From DATBLE01 sp963775695 (GTDB lineage: Bacteria > Actinomycetota > Thermoleophilia > Gaiellales > Gaiellaceae), in assembly GCA_963775695.1 (NCBI GenBank), contig CAVZJU010000009.1, positions 124,001 to 188,000 on the forward strand: DNA of 64,000 nt, in the 5' to 3' direction. Of the stretch, positions 60,714 to 64,000 are shown in pieces. Position 1 is the first letter of the stretch; each line of letters starts with the position of its first letter. The notes beneath the pieces were generated by a model. The model had not been told where the DNA came from. It ran no database searches and saw only the letters and a list, made by a program, of their open reading frames with translations. The position numbers and the translations under genes are program-made.

Positions 60714-61414
60714 CAGTTGTGCGTGTGCCCGCCGTCCGCGACGATCAGCTGCCCGGTCACCCAGCCTGCCTCCTCCGACGCGAGGAACGCGACCGCCGGC
60801 GCGATGTCGGCGGCGACCGCGCGCCGCGGGATCGCCTGGAGCATCTGCACGAAGTCGAACGCCTCCGCGTGCTTGCTCGCCAGGACGCCCTCGGTCTCGG
60901 TCAGTCCCGGCGCAACCGAGTTCACGGTGATCCCGTGCGGCCCGAGCTCGCGTGCGAGCGCGCGCGTGAACGCCCAGACGCCGCCCTTCGACGCGACGTA
61001 GTGCGCGAGGTTCGGCGTCCCCGCGAGGATCACGTTCGAGGCGATGTTGACGATTCGCCCGTAGCCGTTCTCGCGCATTGCCTTCTGCGCGTAGTAGTTG
61101 GTCAGGAACGTTCCGTCGAGGTTGACGGCCATCACCCGCCGCCACTCGGCGAAGTCGATCTCGTCCCACGGCGTGAACGGAACGATCGCGGCGACGTTCA
61201 CGAGCACGTCGAGCTTGCCGTGCTCCGCGACCGTGTCGGCGACCATCTGTCGGACGTCCTCCTCCTTCGAGACGTCCACCCGCATCGCGACGCTGTCCTG
61301 GAGGTCGGCGCCGACGACCGTCGCGCCCTCGTCGGCGAGCTTGTCCGCGACCGCCTTGCCGATCCCCTGCGCGGCGCCGGTGACGATCGCGACGCGGTTG
61401 TCCAGCTTCCCCAT
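60713..61414 (-). CDS. SDR-family oxidoreductase
   Basis: Short-chain dehydrogenase: VAIVTGAAQGIGKAVADKLA (NAD-binding), NVAAIVPF, and the active site NIASNVILAGTPNLAHYVASKGG (Ser/Tyr/Lys). C-terminal SEEAGWVTGQLIVADGGHTHN is the classical end. AGGAGG upstream of the ATG at 61412-61414. Length 233 residues. Part of the operon. Confidence 0.92.
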   Translation of the reverse strand: MGKLDNRVAIVTGAAQGIGKAVADKLADEGATVVGADLQDSVAMRVDVSKEEDVRQMVADTVAEHGKLDVLVNVAAIVPFTPWDEIDFAEWRRVMAVNLDGTFLTNYYAQKAMRENGYGRIVNIASNVILAGTPNLAHYVASKGGVWAFTRALARELGPHGITVNSVAPGLTETEGVLASKHAEAFDFVQMLQAIPRRAVAADIAPAVAFLASEEAGWVTGQLIVADGGHTHN

Positions 61415-61425
61415 CGTCCAACCTC

Positions 61426-62172
61426 CTACAGCTCGTAGTAATCGGGCGCGTGCTTGTAGCCCTGCCAGGCCTCGGCGTCGTGCGAGTAGAAGATCTCCGC
61501 GCCTTTCTCCGTCGCCAGGTCCCTGACGCGCGCGATCGACCGGACGCCGTCGACCGGCGTGTGGTGGAAGCCCGGCTGGATTCCCTTCTCGAAGGCTGCC
61601 GCGGTGTAGGCGACGTCCATCGCCAGCAGCATCGACCGGCCGTCGCCCTCCAGCAGGATCGAGCAGTGGCCGACGGTGTGGCCCGGAGTCTCGATCGCGG
61701 TGATGCCCTTCGCGAGCTCGGTGTCGCCCGAGAACGTCTCGATGTTGGCGCCCTCGTAGTCCCACGACTTGTCGGAGTAGCCGAAGAACTCGAACGGAGC
61801 GTGGTCGCGCGCCTGGGCGAGCTCCCGCTCGTGGATCAGGTTCCGGACGCTCGTCCCGGCGAAGAGCTGGTTTCCGCCCACGTGGTCGATGTGCAGGTGC
61901 GAGTTGACGAGCGTCGTGACGTCGCCCAGCTCGAAGCCGGCCGCCGCGAGCCGTGCCGGGATCGTCTGCTCCTCGGTCTGCTCGGGCAGCTCGAACGGCA
62001 GCACGCGGTTCATGTGATCGAGGTCGATCCCGGTGTCGATCAGGAAGAGCCCGTCGTCGTGCTCGACCAGGACGCTGTAGACGGGGATCCGGCATTGCGG
62101 CCCGGGGACGTTCCACATCAGCTGCGTGTGCTCGATCACGATCGAGCCTCCGTCGAGGAGCCAGACCTTCAT
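61426..62172 (-). CDS. metallo-beta-lactamase-fold hydrolase (AHL-lactonase-like)
   Basis: MBL fold, 248 residues. NSHLHIDHVGG gives His92, His94, Asp96, His97 for two metals; TPGHTVGHCSILLEGD and the MLLAMDVAYTA strand supply the remaining ligands. The N-terminus VWLLDGGSIVIEHTQLMWNVPGPQCRIPVYSVLVEHDDGLFLIDTG matches the N-acyl-homoserine-lactonase branch, but in this operon it more likely opens a lactone or amide made from the substrate. Start ATG 62170-62172. Confidence 0.88.
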   Translation of the reverse strand: MKVWLLDGGSIVIEHTQLMWNVPGPQCRIPVYSVLVEHDDGLFLIDTGIDLDHMNRVLPFELPEQTEEQTIPARLAAAGFELGDVTTLVNSHLHIDHVGGNQLFAGTSVRNLIHERELAQARDHAPFEFFGYSDKSWDYEGANIETFSGDTELAKGITAIETPGHTVGHCSILLEGDGRSMLLAMDVAYTAAAFEKGIQPGFHHTPVDGVRSIARVRDLATEKGAEIFYSHDAEAWQGYKHAPDYYEL

Positions 62173-62174
62173 TG

Positions 62175-63095
62175 CTACGCCTCCAATGCCTTCCGGACGG
62201 CGACCAGCTTGCCCGCCCGCTTCGCCCGCAGCTCCTCGATCTGCTCCGGGGTGTAGTCGTAGATACCGCCGCCCGTCTTCATCCCGAGGCGGCCCTTGTC
62301 CATCAGGTCGCGGATCGTCGACGAGACGTCGCCGGAGGTGGAGAGATCCTGGTTCAGGTACGAGCCGACCGCGTGGTAGATGTCGAGACCGGCCATGTCG
62401 AGCAGTTCCATCGGGCCGATCACCGCCAGCTTGTAGCCGATCCCCCAGCGCACGTTCAGGTCGAGTCCCTCGGGATCGATGATCCCGCGGTCGACGAGGT
62501 CGAGGCACTCGCGGAGGATCGCGTAGAGGATCCGGTTCTCGACGAAGCCGGGAACCTCGCGCTCGACCACCGGGTGGTAGCCGACGCGTCGCACGAGCTC
62601 CGAGGTCGCGTCGACCGTCTCCCGCGAGGTCTGCTCGCCCGGGATCACCTCGATCATCGGGATCAGATGCGGCGGGTTCGACCAGTGCATCCCGACCACG
62701 CGCTCGGGGTGCTCGGTCACCGTCGCGATCTTGGTGATCGGGATCCCCGAGGTGTTCGAGGCGAGGATCGCGTCGTCGGCGACCACGGCCTCGAACCTGG
62801 GGAACACCTCCTGCTTCAGCTCCAGCTTCTCGGGCACCGCCTCGAGCACGAAGTCGGCGCCCTCGAGCGCCGCCTCGAGGTCGCTCTCGAAGCGCAGCGA
62901 GCCGCCGTCCTCCTGGGCCGCCTCGAGCCGCTCGAGCACGGTCCCCGCCAGCTCCGCTCCGCCCTTCGCCCGCTCGAGCGCCTCGGCGCTGACGTCGTAG
63001 AGCGCGGTCTCGATCCCGGCGCGGGCCAGCACCGCCCCCATTCCGGGGCCCATCGTCCCGGTGCCGATCACCGCTGCGCGCCTCACTGTTGCCAC
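62175..63095 (-). CDS. 3-hydroxyacyl-CoA dehydrogenase
   Basis: NAD-dependent beta-oxidation-type enzyme, 306 residues from GTG at 63093-63095, with AAGGAGG upstream. AAVIGTGTMGPGMGAVLARAG is the NAD fold; ASNTSGIPITKIA and HWSNPPHLIPMIEVIPG are the catalytic-site blocks, followed by ENRILYAILRECLDLVDRGI and the C-terminal GGGIYDY. Points to formation of a hydroxyacyl-CoA intermediate. Overlaps the molybdenum hydroxylase gene by 13 bases. Confidence 0.93.
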   Translation of the reverse strand: MATVRRAAVIGTGTMGPGMGAVLARAGIETALYDVSAEALERAKGGAELAGTVLERLEAAQEDGGSLRFESDLEAALEGADFVLEAVPEKLELKQEVFPRFEAVVADDAILASNTSGIPITKIATVTEHPERVVGMHWSNPPHLIPMIEVIPGEQTSRETVDATSELVRRVGYHPVVEREVPGFVENRILYAILRECLDLVDRGIIDPEGLDLNVRWGIGYKLAVIGPMELLDMAGLDIYHAVGSYLNQDLSTSGDVSSTIRDLMDKGRLGMKTGGGIYDYTPEQIEELRAKRAGKLVAVRKALEA

Positions 63096-64000
63096 GTGCC
63101 CTCCTTTTTCAGCTCTTGGATGCGCCGCCAGACGCGCTCCGGCGTCAGCGGCAGCTCGGTCATGGGAACGCCCGCGTCGGCGAGCGCGTTCACGATCGCG
63201 GCGGGCACCGCCGCCAGCGCACCTTCGCCGCACCCTTTCGCGCCGTACGGTCCGGGCCCGTCCTCGTTCTCCACGATCACGCAGGTCATCTCGCCCGGCA
63301 GGTCCTCGAAGCTCGGGATGCGGTAGTCGAGCAGGGTGTCGTTGAGCAGCAGGCCGTCCTCGTAGGTCATCTCCTCGAACAGCGCGTTGCCGATTCCCTG
63401 CAGCGTCGCGCCCTCGTCCTGCCGCTCGACCAGCTGAGGGTTGATCGCCCGGCCGACGTCGGCCGCCGTCGCCGTCCTCCGCACCGTGACGACGCCGGTA
63501 TCCGCATCCACCTCGACCTCGGCGGCGCCCACGCAGACCTCCCAGAAGACAGGGCCCTCCGCATACGAGCCCGTGCCGGTCGGCGCGACCTCGCCGCGGC
63601 CGATCAGCTCGCCGCCCGCGAACCCGAAGTGCTTGCGCATCAGCTCGAGATGGTCGTCCGGCCCGATCTGCGACGTGCCGGCGATCGACTCGAGCTGCGC
63701 CCGGATGTCCGCCGCCGCACGCTGGACGGCCAGGCCCGCGATCGTCGTCGACCGGCTCGCCCCGGTCGAGCGGTCGTACGGGCTGAAGCGGGTGTCGGCG
63801 CCGCGCACCGTCACCTGCTCGGGATCGACGCCGATCTCCTCGGCGGCGATCTGCGCGAATGCCGTCCGCGGTCCCTGGCCCATCTCGGTCGTGCTGACCA
63901 GGACGACCACGCGGCCGTCCGCCTCCAGGCGGCAGATTGCGCTCGAAACCGGGTGCGCGCCGGCGGCGAGCAGGCCGACCGAGACTCCGCGGCCGACCAG
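63083..64000 (-). CDS. xanthine dehydrogenase-family molybdopterin-binding subunit (5' part beyond window)
   Basis: C-terminal 305 residues of a molybdenum hydroxylase large subunit. TTEMGQGPRTAFAQIAAEEIGVDPEQVTV and GGRVVVLVSTTEMGQG carry the molybdopterin-contacting GQG; GATLQGIGNALFEEMTYEDG and GPGPYGAKGCGEGALAAVPAAIVNALADA hold the active-site Glu region. Oxygen-atom insertion into an aromatic or N-heterocyclic C-H bond is the usual reaction. It is the most upstream gene in the window and may be preceded by small and medium subunits. Reads to base 64000 without a start. Confidence 0.9.
   Translation of the reverse strand: MVGRGVSVGLLAAGAHPVSSAICRLEADGRVVVLVSTTEMGQGPRTAFAQIAAEEIGVDPEQVTVRGADTRFSPYDRSTGASRSTTIAGLAVQRAAADIRAQLESIAGTSQIGPDDHLELMRKHFGFAGGELIGRGEVAPTGTGSYAEGPVFWEVCVGAAEVEVDADTGVVTVRRTATAADVGRAINPQLVERQDEGATLQGIGNALFEEMTYEDGLLLNDTLLDYRIPSFEDLPGEMTCVIVENEDGPGPYGAKGCGEGALAAVPAAIVNALADAGVPMTELPLTPERVWRRIQELKKEGTWQQ

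Overview
The window is about 64 kb of high-GC DNA with short intergenic gaps, many GTG starts, an F420-type reductase, an actinobacterial LexA box (CGAAC-N4-GTTCG), a LigD-type NHEJ polymerase and SARP/BTAD and cyclase-AAA regulators. This points to an Actinomycetota chromosome, and the mix of small membrane proteins and domain families would fit Thermoleophilia (inference, not proven). I see no rRNA, tRNA, CRISPR array or integrated phage. The only mobile element is one IS5-type insertion sequence.

Layout. 1-2.3 kb: copper export (CopA, a CopZ-like chaperone, a CsoR-like operator). 2.5-10.6 kb: YgjP-type metallopeptidase, F420-dependent reductase, D-Ala-D-Ala carboxypeptidase divergent from a two-component system, methyltransferase, peptidase E-like protein, beta-lactamase-fold hydrolase. 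10.7-18.8 kb: a four-gene minus-strand operon (secreted metalloprotease, OsmC, acyl-CoA-dehydrogenase-like flavoprotein, FAD monooxygenase) divergent from a 1215-residue SARP-AAA regulator, with SARP-style heptamer repeats between them. 18.9-28.7 kb: small housekeeping and stress genes (DUF1801, SRPBCC, LigD polymerase, aldo/keto reductase, SQR-like flavoprotein, MsrA), three gene remnants and the IS element. 28.9-32.9 kb: a cyclase-AAA regulator followed closely by a 73-residue protein and an overlapping haem-oxygenase-like diiron enzyme. 33.1-37.7 kb: a sugar-type ABC importer whose ATPase gene is convergent. 37.8-41.3 kb: DnaQ/UvrC-like nuclease and DinB polymerase sharing a divergent SOS promoter.

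43.3-49.6 kb: genes of families linked to contractile-tail or extracellular injection loci (DUF6519, Pvc16/DUF4255) mixed with peptidoglycan-binding proteins, a DUF4407 membrane protein and a 596-residue multidomain lysin, but no sheath, tube or baseplate genes. 49.7-55.1 kb: a P-type ATPase with an unresolved start, dihaem cytochrome c, an SDR/epimerase pair and a GYD-domain protein. 55.3-57.2 kb: a P-type ATPase remnant and a translationally coupled pair containing a DUF6345-like protein. 57.3-64.0 kb: a tightly overlapping nine-gene minus-strand catabolic operon (molybdenum hydroxylase, hydroxyacyl-CoA dehydrogenase, metallo-beta-lactamase-fold hydrolase, SDR, VOC, zinc dehydrogenase, lipoprotein, CoxG, M20 amidohydrolase) that runs off the right edge.

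The best candidates for new biology are the 73-residue protein/diiron enzyme pair, the SARP-repeat-controlled flavoprotein/metalloprotease operon, the tail-associated lysin island and the coupled DUF6345 pair. All product names come from reading protein motifs by eye. No database search was possible.
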